Shown here piece after piece: positions 25,584 through 34,065 of a stretch of DNA of 52,771 nt (its first letter is position 1; each line of letters starts with the position of its first letter). The notes below the pieces were generated by a model, which saw only the letters and a program-made list of their open reading frames with translations, made no database searches and had not been told where the DNA came from. The stretch lies in contig NZ_JIAK01000022.1 of assembly GCF_000620765.1 (NCBI RefSeq), positions 1 through 52,771 on the forward strand. The letters are read 5' to 3'. A program made the position numbers and the translations under genes. This DNA is from Desulfovermiculus halophilus DSM 18834. GTDB taxonomy: Bacteria; Desulfobacterota; Desulfovibrionia; Desulfovibrionales; Desulfothermaceae.

Positions 25584-26033
25584 ATGTCAGCACTTCAGTG
25601 GGAAATATCGTTTAGCCCGGAACCCGGGGCCCAAACCAAGCAGAGCCTGCGCTGCAGCCTTGTCTGTGTTGCCGGACAGCAGCGGCTGCCGGTGGTTCAG
25701 GATGTGGCTGTTGCGGACCTGGAGCAGGAGATCAGGGGGCTCAAGGCCGAGCTGGACCGGATGGCGGAAGAAGCCCGGAACAAGTGGGCCGAACTCCCGG
25801 AGCAAGACGCGGGGGATCACGGAACAAAGTCCGCTGAGCGAACCCCGGATCAAATATGGGAGGATCTCCGGTCCTGCTCCTCGAATGCCCAGATGCAGGA
25901 GATGTTTAATGCCCTGCCGGAGGAGGTGCGGCGAAAGACAGCCGAGTATGTGCTCACCTCGGTGAATATGTTTTCCGGCGCTGGTGCGTTTTTTGCCCAA
26001 AATTTTGATCACGCGGCGGCCGTGCTCGGATAG
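25584..26033 (+). CDS. Uncharacterised protein with central coiled coil, 149 residues
   Basis: A strong AAGGAGGAGG precedes the ATG. The N-terminal beta-rich part (LQWEISFSPEPGAQTKQSL) is followed by a coiled coil (about residues 43-72; VADLEQEIRGLKAELDRMAEE), a polar linker, and a C-terminal helical domain (QMQEMFNALPEEVRRKTAEYV) with hydrophobic VNMFSGAGAFFAQNFDHAA. No family was recognised. It is in operon-like spacing with the preceding gene. Confidence 0.72.
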   Translation: MSALQWEISFSPEPGAQTKQSLRCSLVCVAGQQRLPVVQDVAVADLEQEIRGLKAELDRMAEEARNKWAELPEQDAGDHGTKSAERTPDQIWEDLRSCSSNAQMQEMFNALPEEVRRKTAEYVLTSVNMFSGAGAFFAQNFDHAAAVLG

Positions 26034-26131
26034 CCCGGCGGACTCCCTGCCGCGGCATGTGCAAGGGCACAGTCGATACATAGACACCGATGCTGACAGG
26101 ACTCCCCTTTCTTCCCGCTTGGCGAGGTTTC

Positions 26132-27784
26132 ATGCGCTATTCCAGTCAGTCCCACAAGTCGAATATATTTTATATCCGCCTGACGGCCATCATCTCCCTG
26201 GCCTACATGCTGGTGTTCGAGCCCGGCAATTTCGAGACCAAGGTGTGGGCATATCTGTATATTGCCTTCTTCTTGTCCACGAATCTTGTTCTCTCCGCCC
26301 TGCCCAAGTGGATATACAGCCAGCGGAGGTTCTATAATCTGCTGGTCTGCTTCGACACGATCATGATCGCCCTGGGGATCTATCTTGTGGGGCAAGTGGA
26401 GACATCTTTCTTTCTCATCTACTTCTTTATCATCGGCATCGCCTCCTTGAGCACGAACTTCCGGTACCTGATGGTCAATACGGCCATGTTTGTCCTTATT
26501 TATGGCTGGATCATGTACAGTCAGGGGAACCTCACCGGTGATACGGCCACCATGTACACCTTGCGCCTGCCGTTTATCTTCGCAGTCTCCTTGCTGTTCG
26601 GATACATCATAGATGCCTTGCTCCAGGACATAAACAAGGAGCTCCGGGATTCGGAAGAAAAGTTTCGCTCCCTGGTCCAGTCCATTGAAGGCTACGTCTT
26701 TATGCTGGACAGGCAGGGGGTTGTGATTTCAGCAAATCGCGCCTTGTCCAGGCATATTGGACTTCCGGACAGCAAGATCATCGGCCGCCAGTACGACCGG
26801 ATTCTTCCTCAGAGCTTAACGAATGATCTCAGGCCCAGCATCGATTCTGTGATGGCCTCGCAAACCCCTGCTCAGTTTGATTGGCATGACCCGGAATACG
26901 ACCGATGGTATCTCACTTCCCTGCATCCGGTTTTCGACTCTTCGACCAAGGATCTCACAGCGGTTTCAGTTGTGGCCAAGGACACGACCAAGCGGGTCCA
27001 TGCCGAGCAGGAGCTGCGCACTGCGTATGAGAGATTGCAAAAGACCCAGGAGCAGCTGATTCAAAAGAGCAAAATGGAGACCATGGGGCGGCTCTCCTCC
27101 GGCATAGCCCATCAGCTGCGCAATCCCCTGGAGATCATTCTGATGGGGACGGAGTTTGTTGAAAACCAGATGGATCAGGCGAATAAACAGCTGGTCCAGG
27201 GAGTGCAAAAGATAAAACAGGCCGTGTACCGGGCCAACAATATTGTTGAAGATTTTCTTCGCTTCTCCAAGTCCGCGAACTTCCAGCTGAGTTCCCTGTC
27301 CATATGCTCTCTGCTTCAGGAAACAGAGCAGATGATCGAGCACAAGCTGCGGCAGCACAATGTGCACTTTGAGCTTCACTGTCCGGATGGGAGCTTGGCT
27401 GTGCAGGCAAACCGCAACGCCCTGCAGCAGGTCTTCCTCAACCTGTTCACCAACGCCATTGAAGCCCAGGGGACAAACGGGCGGATATCGGTTGCTGTGG
27501 ACGGGCAGCCCCGGGAAGAGGACCGGGCGCGAGAAAGAGGGGTGGAGAGCCCCACAAATCAATCATGGGTTGTGGTTGAGGTCGCGGACCAAGGACCTGG
27601 GATGGATGAAAAGCAGGTTTCCAATATATTCGAGCCGTTTTATTCAACCAAGCAGGGGGGGAATGGCTCGGGCCTGGGGCTGAGCATTGCCAAGATGATT
27701 ATAGACACCCATCAGGGGAAAATCGAGGTCCAGAGCGAACCCCAGCAGGGAACACGCTTTCAGGTCTATCTGCAGCCGGCCTGA
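26132..27784 (+). CDS. Membrane-bound PAS histidine kinase
   Basis: This encodes about 550 residues from MRYSSQSHKSN (GAGG four bases upstream); an ATG at 26090 would add 14 residues. Five to six transmembrane segments occupy about residues 10-170. A PAS domain (SEEKFRSLVQSIEGYVFMLD) follows, then a short coiled coil, the HisKA domain with phospho-acceptor SSGIAHQLRNPLE (His about 327), and the HATPase domain: N box NLFTNAIEA, G1 VADQGPGM, and FYSTKQGGNGSGLGLSIAK. There is no periplasmic sensory domain of note. The receiver protein downstream is the probable partner, separated by a nested repeat block. Confidence 0.92.
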   Translation: MRYSSQSHKSNIFYIRLTAIISLAYMLVFEPGNFETKVWAYLYIAFFLSTNLVLSALPKWIYSQRRFYNLLVCFDTIMIALGIYLVGQVETSFFLIYFFIIGIASLSTNFRYLMVNTAMFVLIYGWIMYSQGNLTGDTATMYTLRLPFIFAVSLLFGYIIDALLQDINKELRDSEEKFRSLVQSIEGYVFMLDRQGVVISANRALSRHIGLPDSKIIGRQYDRILPQSLTNDLRPSIDSVMASQTPAQFDWHDPEYDRWYLTSLHPVFDSSTKDLTAVSVVAKDTTKRVHAEQELRTAYERLQKTQEQLIQKSKMETMGRLSSGIAHQLRNPLEIILMGTEFVENQMDQANKQLVQGVQKIKQAVYRANNIVEDFLRFSKSANFQLSSLSICSLLQETEQMIEHKLRQHNVHFELHCPDGSLAVQANRNALQQVFLNLFTNAIEAQGTNGRISVAVDGQPREEDRARERGVESPTNQSWVVVEVADQGPGMDEKQVSNIFEPFYSTKQGGNGSGLGLSIAKMIIDTHQGKIEVQSEPQQGTRFQVYLQPA

Positions 27785-27847
27785 GGCAAGCGGTCTTGAA
27801 ACCGCAGACATTCAGGGAATACGGAAGATCCGGAGACAAACCGTACA

Positions 27848-28061
27848 AGAGATTCTTCAGTCGCTGCGCTCCTTCAGAATGACAAGAGGGGGGCATCAGA
27901 ATCATCCGGGGCGGACCGCCATTTTTCTGTTACTTATAGCTCCCACGCTCTGCGTGGGAGCCTTCCTGACCGCTCCCGCGGTCTCTTTCAGGACGCCGGA
28001 GCGTCCAAAAGAGTTCCCACGCAGAGCGTGGGAACGATAAAAGCGAAGAATCCCTAATCAA
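27848..28061. repeat. AGATTCTTC palindrome (copy 4) interrupted by the four-hairpin element (copy 2)
   Basis: The palindrome starts AGATTCTTCAGTCGCTGCGC at 27849. It is broken at about 27937 by the four-hairpin element (GCTCCCACGCTCTGCGTGGG to GTGGGAACGAT, 27938-28038) and resumes with GCGAAGAATCCCTAATCAA. No gene lies in the 440 bases between kinase and receiver; a weak AT-rich stretch precedes the receiver gene. Confidence 0.8.
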
Positions 28062-28228
28062 ATATGGATAATAGGCCATCCCTTGTGGTTATATGAGAAA
28101 ACGTGCTTACATGCCAATTTTTATCTACTGATCTGCAGGCCTGAATGGGGCCGTGATTGTGTGGTCGGTGTGGGGTGGAAGCAAAAACCGGCCGACGGGG
28201 AGTTGACTCTGAAAATGGAGCGGTTTGT

Positions 28229-28612
28229 ATGCTGAAGATCTTGCTCATCGATGATGAAGAGGACTTTTGCTTCTTCATCAAAGGCAACTTGGAACAGAGC
28301 GGGCGATTCACGGTCTATACAGCTGACAACGGAGAGCTGGGGCTGGAAATGGCCAGGGAGTACAAGCCCGACCTGGTCCTTTTGGACCTGGTCATGCCGG
28401 ATATGTCCGGGGATGAGGTTGCAGGGTGGTTTGAGCACGACCCGGACTTGAGCCATATACCGATCATCTTTCTGACCGCTATCGTGACCAAGGAGGAGAC
28501 CGGAGACAGCAACTACAAGCAGATTGGAGGCCGCTACTTTGTAGCCAAGCCGATATCAACCAAGGATCTGATTGAGGCCATTGAAGATCGCCTGCAATGG
28601 CATACGGAATAG
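28229..28612 (+). CDS. Single-domain response regulator (receiver only)
   Basis: A 127-residue CheY-like protein. The start MLKILLIDDEEDF follows GGAG by eight bases. It has the acidic pocket DDEED, the phospho-acceptor VLLDLVMPDMSG (Asp 53), T/S in FLTAIV and Lys in YFVAKPIS. There is no output domain, so it must act through protein contacts. The nearest kinase is the PAS histidine kinase upstream. The ribonucleotide reductase gene starts about 50 bp downstream, an unusual neighbour. Confidence 0.92.
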   Translation: MLKILLIDDEEDFCFFIKGNLEQSGRFTVYTADNGELGLEMAREYKPDLVLLDLVMPDMSGDEVAGWFEHDPDLSHIPIIFLTAIVTKEETGDSNYKQIGGRYFVAKPISTKDLIEAIEDRLQWHTE

Positions 28613-28661
28613 AGTGCCGAAAATATGTTTCAGGAACAAGGAGAGTGAGGAATTGGCTGAG

Positions 28662-31600
28662 ATGGAACTCAATCCCAACGCACAGCTGGTGCTGACCAAA
28701 CGATATCTGCGCAAGGGGGCCGATGGTGAGCCCATTGAAGGCATTGAGGATTTATTTGAACGGGTTGCCGGGAGCATCGCCAGGGAGGAGTCCAAGTACG
28801 AGAACTCGCCGTACAACGTCTCTGAGTTGACGACCCGGTTCTACGATCTGATGACCAGCTTTCGCTTTTTGCCCAACTCCCCGACCCTGATGAATGCAGG
28901 GACAGACCTGGGGCAGTTGGCTGCCTGCTTCGTCATTCCGGTGGAGGATTCCATGGACGGAATCTTCGATGCCATCAAGTACGCGGCCCTGATCCATAAG
29001 TCCGGCGGCGGGACGGGGTTTTCCTTCTCCCGTCTTCGGCCCCAAAAAAGCAGGGTAGGGTCCACCGGGGGGATCGCGTCCGGTCCGATTTCCTTTCTCA
29101 AGATCTTTAATACGGCCACGGAACAGGTCAAGCAGGGCGGAACCAGGCGGGGTGCGAACATGGGCATCCTGCGGGTGGATCATCCGGATATCCTGGAGTT
29201 CATCCGGGCCAAGGAACGGGAGGGGAAGCTGAACAACTTCAACCTGTCCGTGGCCTTGACCGAAAAGTTCATGCAGGCTGTGGACAAGGACGAAGAGTAT
29301 CCGCTCATCGCTCCGCACACCGGGGAGGAAAAGGGGTCTCTGCGGGCCAGGGAAGTCTACCATCTCCTGGTCCAAAAGGCCTGGGAAAGCGGGGACCCGG
29401 GGATCATCTTCCTGGACCGCATCAACCGGGACAATCCCACCCCGCAGCTTGGAGAGATTGAGGCCACCAATCCCTGTGTTCCAGCCGATACCTTTGTTCA
29501 GACCAGTCAAGGTCCCAGGCAGGTACAGGATCTGCTTGGAGGCCAAGTGCGGCTGCAGGTCAATGGCCGGGAGCATGTATCCACCGAGCACGGATTTTTT
29601 CATACTGGCCGGAAAAGGATTGCTGAGCTGCAGACGGCTGAAGGCTACACACTGCGCTTGACCCCGGAGCATAAGGTTCTGAGGGCGGCAAGCATGACCC
29701 GATATGTGCTTCGGACGGAGTGGGTACAGGCGAAACAGCTTGTTCCCGGGGATAAAGTCCTGATCAATGATCATCGGGAGATACCGGCATGGCCTGGAGC
29801 GTTGGGGCAGGCTGAGGGGTATTTGATTGGTCTGCTGTTGGGTGATGGGACCTTGAAGCAGGACAAGGCTGTCCTTTCAGCATGGGTTCAGGAAGATGCT
29901 GTTAATGGACAGCCAAGGGATCATGTGGCCTGTTCAGGCATTATGCAGGCTGTATTGGAGTATGCCCAGGAGCTGCCTCACAGGTCCGATTTTCAAGGAT
30001 GGCAAAAGATTGCCGGGCGGAATGAATATCGGCTGAGCCTTGGCTCTTTGAAAAGCATCGCATTAGGGCTGGGCCTGCAGCCTGGACACAAACAGATAAC
30101 CCCGGCTGTGGAAAAGACTTCTTCTGCATTTTATGCCGGCTTTTTGCGTGGCCTCTTTGATGCCGACGGCTCGGTGCAGGGAGATCAGAACAAAGGAGTG
30201 AGCCTTCGTTTGGCCCAGAGCAATGCAGCTACCCTGCAGGCAGTGCAGCGGATGCTTCTCAGGATGGGCATTGCTTCCTGCATATACCGCAACCGGCGTG
30301 AAGCCGGCCAAAAGGATATGCCCAACGGCCAAGGCGGCATGAAGTCCTACCGGATTCAAAGCCAGCATGAGCTGATTATAACCGGTGATAATCTAGCTCG
30401 GTATGCAGAACGGATAGGATTTCACGATGCGGAAAAAGCCGAAAAATTGCAGACTGCCCTTGCCAGTTACAAGCGGAGACTGAATCGAGAACGGTTTACA
30501 TGCACGTTTACCGGTTTAGAGGATTGTGGGTGGGAAGATGTTTTCGACGTCCAGGTTCCAAATGGCCACGCCTTTGATGCCAATGGGCTGATCGCGCACA
30601 ACTGCGGCGAGCAACCGCTTTTGCCGTATGAGGCCTGCAATCTGGGATCCATCAATGTCGATGCCTTTTACTCTGAGACGGCTGAGGACGGAGTGGACTG
30701 GAACGGGCTGAAGGAGACCATCCATCTCAGCGTCCGTTTTCTGGACAATGTCATCGACGCCTCCCGCTATCCCCTGCCCCAGATTACGGATATGGTGCAC
30801 ACCAACCGGAAGATCGGCCTGGGGATCATGGGCTGGGCGGATCTGCTGTATCAGCTGCACATACCCTACAACAGCCGCCGGGCCTTGAGCATGGGCGAAA
30901 AGCTCATGGATTTTCTGCATCAGGAGTCCCGTTCCGCATCCAAGGTTCTGGCTCAGGAACGGGGGGCGTTTCCCGGGTATCCGGATTCGGTCTTCGCCCA
31001 GAAGAATCTGGGACCCTACCGGAACGCGACCACCACGACCATCGCCCCCACCGGGACCCTGTCCATCCTGGCCGGCTGCTCCTCCGGGATCGAACCGCTT
31101 TTCGCCCTGAGCTTTTCCCGGCATGTCATGGATGGAGAAACCCTGCTGGAGGTGAACAAGCACTTTGAACAGGCCCTGCGCCAGACGGACTGGTACAGCC
31201 AGAGCCTGATGCGCCAGGTGGCGGAAAAGGGAACCATCCGGGACATGGACTATCTTCCTCGGGATCTGCGGGAGGTCTTCGTCACTTCCATGGATTTCGA
31301 GCCCATCTGGCATCTGCGGATGCAGGCCGCTTTTCAGAAGTATACGGATAATGCGGTGTCCAAGACGGTCAACCTTCCCCATTCAGCCACTGAAGAGGAT
31401 ATCTCGTCCATTTACTGGGCGGCCTATGAGCTGGGGTGCAAGGGAGTGACCGTTTACCGGGACGGCTGCAAGGCTGAGCAGGTTCTGAGCACCGGGAGCG
31501 GCTCGGAAAAGGCGGAGGCCAAGAACGGGGTGCCGGTCCGGGAACGTCCGGACGTGATCTACGGTTTTACCCAGAAAGTGCAGACCGGTCTGGGAGATCT

Positions 31601-31988
31601 GTATCTCACGGTCAATGAGGTGGACGGCAAGCCGTTTGAGGTCTTTGCCACCATCGGCCGTTCCGGCCGGTCCATTACGGCCAAGGCCGAGGCCATCGGC
31701 CGGCTGGTCTCCCTGGCTCTGCGTTCCGGGGTCCATGTCCGGGATGTTGTGGCTCAGCTCAAGGGCATTGGCGGAGAGCATCCAGTGTTCCAGAAAAAAG
31801 GGCTGTTGCTGTCCATTCCCGATGCCGTGGCCTGGATTCTGGAGAACAGATACCTGAAAGAAGCCACACCAACGGGTGACGCCGCTCACAGCCTGGTCAA
31901 ACCGGGTTGTCCGGAATGCGGGCAGGAGCTCATGTTCCAGGAAGGATGCTTTATCTGTCAGGCCTGCGGGTACACCAAATGCGGATAG
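28662..31988 (+). CDS. nrdJ: Adenosylcobalamin-dependent (class II) ribonucleotide reductase, intein-containing
   Basis: The precursor has 1108 residues; removing the intein leaves about 732. The start is ATG 28662 (or TTG 28653, better spaced from AAGGAG). Class II motifs are FLPNSPTLMNAG, SGGGTGFSFSRLRP, QGGTRRGANMG, TNP|CGEQPLLPYEACNLGS split by the intein, and TIAPTGTLSILAGCSSGIEP. A C-terminal zinc-ribbon (CPECG...CQACG) closes the protein. It reduces ribonucleotides to deoxyribonucleotides using a B12-generated thiyl radical on the Cys of CGEQ, the first residue after the intein. No cobalamin riboswitch is visible upstream. It follows the receiver gene closely. Confidence 0.95.
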   Translation: MELNPNAQLVLTKRYLRKGADGEPIEGIEDLFERVAGSIAREESKYENSPYNVSELTTRFYDLMTSFRFLPNSPTLMNAGTDLGQLAACFVIPVEDSMDGIFDAIKYAALIHKSGGGTGFSFSRLRPQKSRVGSTGGIASGPISFLKIFNTATEQVKQGGTRRGANMGILRVDHPDILEFIRAKEREGKLNNFNLSVALTEKFMQAVDKDEEYPLIAPHTGEEKGSLRAREVYHLLVQKAWESGDPGIIFLDRINRDNPTPQLGEIEATNPCVPADTFVQTSQGPRQVQDLLGGQVRLQVNGREHVSTEHGFFHTGRKRIAELQTAEGYTLRLTPEHKVLRAASMTRYVLRTEWVQAKQLVPGDKVLINDHREIPAWPGALGQAEGYLIGLLLGDGTLKQDKAVLSAWVQEDAVNGQPRDHVACSGIMQAVLEYAQELPHRSDFQGWQKIAGRNEYRLSLGSLKSIALGLGLQPGHKQITPAVEKTSSAFYAGFLRGLFDADGSVQGDQNKGVSLRLAQSNAATLQAVQRMLLRMGIASCIYRNRREAGQKDMPNGQGGMKSYRIQSQHELIITGDNLARYAERIGFHDAEKAEKLQTALASYKRRLNRERFTCTFTGLEDCGWEDVFDVQVPNGHAFDANGLIAHNCGEQPLLPYEACNLGSINVDAFYSETAEDGVDWNGLKETIHLSVRFLDNVIDASRYPLPQITDMVHTNRKIGLGIMGWADLLYQLHIPYNSRRALSMGEKLMDFLHQESRSASKVLAQERGAFPGYPDSVFAQKNLGPYRNATTTTIAPTGTLSILAGCSSGIEPLFALSFSRHVMDGETLLEVNKHFEQALRQTDWYSQSLMRQVAEKGTIRDMDYLPRDLREVFVTSMDFEPIWHLRMQAAFQKYTDNAVSKTVNLPHSATEEDISSIYWAAYELGCKGVTVYRDGCKAEQVLSTGSGSEKAEAKNGVPVRERPDVIYGFTQKVQTGLGDLYLTVNEVDGKPFEVFATIGRSGRSITAKAEAIGRLVSLALRSGVHVRDVVAQLKGIGGEHPVFQKKGLLLSIPDAVAWILENRYLKEATPTGDAAHSLVKPGCPECGQELMFQEGCFICQACGYTKCG
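29475..30602 (+). other. LAGLIDADG intein within nrdJ (376 residues)
   Basis: The intein starts with Cys (CVPADTFVQTSQGPRQVQDL) and ends GHAFDANGLIAHN, immediately followed by extein Cys. Block B is LRLTPEHKVL. The homing-endonuclease dodecapeptides are YLIGLLLGDGTL and FLRGLFDADGSV, each with the catalytic acidic residue, so the endonuclease looks intact. The insertion point is between TNP and CGEQ; the +1 nucleophile is the reductase's thiyl-radical cysteine. Splicing is therefore needed for any reductase activity. Confidence 0.95.
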
Positions 31989-31997
31989 AGGACAGTA

Positions 31998-32312
31998 GTT
32001 CTTCGACATAGCCTGTGGATTTTTGGAGTTTGCCGTCTCTTCTGTGTGCCCACTTTCGGCCCGGTATTTTCTAAGTCCCGCCAAAGGGGGATCCCTGCCC
32101 CCTCCCGGCTACTCACATGCAGGTCACTGCTTTCTGTTTGACCGAGCGTATCATACACGTGAGTGCCGGGTTTCCCCCTTTTGGCGGGACCAAGAAAATG
32201 TGCGGGCCTGCCGCTTATGGCACACAGAAGAGACGGCAAACTCTTATGTAGGCAATTCCACTTTCTGTGTCGAAGAGCCAGGATAGTTCCCACCCAGAGC
32301 GTGGGAACTATA
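31998..32312. mobile_element. Foldback element (283 bp) plus a solo GTTCCCAC hairpin
   Basis: The left end AGTTCTTCGACATAGCCTGT starts at 31998 and the right end, inverted GGCTCTTCGACACAGAAAGT, finishes at 32280. The flanks AGGACAGT and AGGATAGT match at 7 of 8 bases. The inner arms include TCCCGCCAAAGGGGGA and, inverted, TCCCGCCAAAAGGGGGA. A single hairpin of the four-hairpin family (GTTCCCACCCAGAGCGTGGG) abuts it at 32285. This is the simplest full-length copy in the window. Confidence 0.8.
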
Positions 32313-32335
32313 ACCCTGTCTAAAGGAAGAAAAAA

Positions 32336-32944
32336 ATGGTTGAGGAGACAACAGTTCTCGGCATCTGCGGAAGTCCGAGGAAAAAGGCCACGCACAGGGC
32401 GGTACAGTGGGCCCTGGAGCAGTTTGAAACCGAACACGGCCTGCACACCGACTTCTTTTCCGTGCGGGGCAAAAGCATCAACTTCTGCATCCACTGCGAT
32501 GTGTGCGTGAAGAAGAAGCAGGGCTGCGTGCATCAGGACGACCTGCAGGAGCTGTATCCCCTGATGCAAAAGGCGGATATATGGGTCCTGGGCAGTCCGG
32601 TCTACCACGGGCACATCAGCGCCCAGCTTAAGGCAGTGCTGGACCGGACCCGGGCCCTGTTGGGCCGGGACCGGCACATGCTGCGCAACAAGCTGGGCAT
32701 GGGGATCGCCGTGGGCGGGGACCGGAACGGAGGTCAGGAGCAGGTCCTGCACACGGTGATCGATTTCTGCTTGATCAATGAGATGGTGCCGGTCAGCGGC
32801 GGGGTATTCGGGTCCAATCTGGGCGGAACCGTGTGGTCCCAGGACAAGGGGGGGGCTGGCATGGATGCGGACCAGGAGGGCCTGAAAAGCATCCGCAAGA
32901 GCATCGCCCGGGCGGTCGCCCTGCATCAGAAACTCGGGGCCTAG
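32336..32944 (+). CDS. Iron-sulfur flavoprotein (ISF) / NAD(P)H FMN reductase family
   Basis: A 202-residue flavodoxin-fold protein: TVLGICGSPRKKATHRAV at the N-terminus (FMN phosphate loop) and ADIWVLGSPVYHGHISAQLKAVLDRT in the middle. CIHCDVC...C (C-x2-C-x2-C-x6-C, about residues 56-69) matches the compact [4Fe-4S] motif of archaeal/anaerobe ISF proteins. The family transfers electrons from ferredoxin to acceptors such as O2 or peroxide; the role here is inferred. AAAGGAAG precedes the ATG. It stands alone between repeats. Confidence 0.88.
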   Translation: MVEETTVLGICGSPRKKATHRAVQWALEQFETEHGLHTDFFSVRGKSINFCIHCDVCVKKKQGCVHQDDLQELYPLMQKADIWVLGSPVYHGHISAQLKAVLDRTRALLGRDRHMLRNKLGMGIAVGGDRNGGQEQVLHTVIDFCLINEMVPVSGGVFGSNLGGTVWSQDKGGAGMDADQEGLKSIRKSIARAVALHQKLGA

Positions 32945-32988
32945 GCAGGTACTGTCCGGGATCACCCACAGGACAAAAGCATATTCAT

Positions 32989-33132
32989 GGTTCCTACGCT
33001 CTGCATTGGCACTCTCCCGGATGCTCCAGGGTCCACAAAGAGACCGCGGGAGCGGTCCAGAAATGCTCCCACGCAGAGCGTGGGAGCGATAAAAAGCATA
33101 TTCATGGTTCCTACGCAGAGCGTGGGAGCGAT
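32989..33132. repeat. Four-hairpin element (copy 4) plus a partial tandem copy
   Basis: It reads GGTTCCTACGCTCTGCATTG, then GGATGCTCCAGGGTCC, GACCGCGGGAGCGGTC and GCTCCCACGCAGAGCGTGGG. CATATTCATGGTTCCTACG then begins a second partial copy (33100-33132). It separates the ISF gene from the 3' end of gspJ and could serve as a bidirectional transcription stop. Confidence 0.75.
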
Positions 33133-33165
33133 AAAAAACAGCACATCTTTTGAAAATCGGAGGGG

Positions 33166-34065
33166 TTACTCTGTGATCAGCTCCGGAAGATAGGAAATAT
33201 CCGTCTCCAGCTCCCCCAGCTGGTGCAGGCTGATGAAGCGTTTGCTCACCGAATCGTCCAGGGTGAAGCGGACCTGGACCAAGACAAAAGGCGGGGGCTT
33301 AAGGCCCCCGGACCGTTGCCCACTCTCCTCCCGCCCCCATGACGAAACCATCCTGTTCTCTTCCGGATCATAGAAAGCCAGGTGCAGGGATTGTATCCTG
33401 GAGCTGAGCAGTACCTGCTCTGGCTGCTGCTCACCGTTTCCTGCCTCGGATACCGTGTTGACCAGCGGGACCTGAGACCGGTGCAGTTCACCGGCCCGGC
33501 CGTTTTCCTCCCCGTTCTGCTCCAGCCAGTAAGCCACTTTGTGTATCCGGTTTCCGGGGAAGGTGGCGTTGGCATCCAGGTCGGACCTGGTGCTGAACTC
33601 AAGTATCGGAGTCTGGGCAAGGAACAGATCGGAATTTGGGCTGTACCCTGCGAAGGGGACGGGCTGGGTTGCGTTGGAGGCGCTTTCTTGCGAGCCGGTG
33701 GCGTTGGCCGGGCTGCGGACCATTGATTCCAGGTCGCGCTGGATTTGGAGCATAACCAGACGCGCTTCCTGGGAAAGCCGACCTTTTTTTTCTATGTTTC
33801 CGGCAACATCTGTAACCCGGTTAAAGACCCCGAACAGAGCGGTGAACACAATGGCCGTCACTGTCAGGGCCACCAGGATCTCAATCAGGGTGAAGCCGGA
33901 AGCGGAGGGCCGAGGGCCGAGGGCCGAGGGCGAAGGGCCAAGGGCTAAGGGCAGAGGTCGAGAGGAAGAGGGCAGAGAACAGAAAACAGAAGACAGGAGG
34001 CATATAGCCGGGGAATGTGCGGGGGATGAACACAGTTTTTGGAGATGCTGGAGTTTCTGTCTCAT
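33166..34065 (-). CDS. gspJ: Type II secretion minor pseudopilin GspJ, with repeat-expanded leader
   Basis: A 299-residue frame. The mature pseudopilin begins after G57: FTLIEILVALTVTAIVFTAL, the class III signal with Glu at +5 and a hydrophobic helix, followed by a GspJ-type globular domain (ARLVMLQIQRDLESMVRS; VSKRFISLHQ). The start overlaps the gspI stop by 4 bp (ATGA). The leader would then be 57 residues, far above the usual 5-25. Much of it (PLALGPSPSALGPRPSA) is the translation of a 7-bp tandem array. GspJ forms the pseudopilus tip with GspH, I and K. It is the last gene of the T2SS operon. Confidence 0.88.
   Translation of the reverse strand: MRQKLQHLQKLCSSPAHSPAICLLSSVFCSLPSSSRPLPLALGPSPSALGPRPSASGFTLIEILVALTVTAIVFTALFGVFNRVTDVAGNIEKKGRLSQEARLVMLQIQRDLESMVRSPANATGSQESASNATQPVPFAGYSPNSDLFLAQTPILEFSTRSDLDANATFPGNRIHKVAYWLEQNGEENGRAGELHRSQVPLVNTVSEAGNGEQQPEQVLLSSRIQSLHLAFYDPEENRMVSSWGREESGQRSGGLKPPPFVLVQVRFTLDDSVSKRFISLHQLGELETDISYLPELITE
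33903..33999. repeat. 7-bp tandem array inside the gspJ leader
   Basis: Plus-strand units GAGGGCC (several perfect), GAGGGCG, AAGGGCC, AAGGGCT, AAGGGCA and GAGGTCG are followed by AGAACAGAAAACAGAAGACAG. The array ends four codons before the pseudopilin cleavage site. Confidence 0.85.

Noticed and set aside
28500-28662. Cobalamin riboswitch upstream of the B12-dependent reductase
   Set aside because: The region is mostly the 3' end of the receiver gene; no B12-box-like structure was found.
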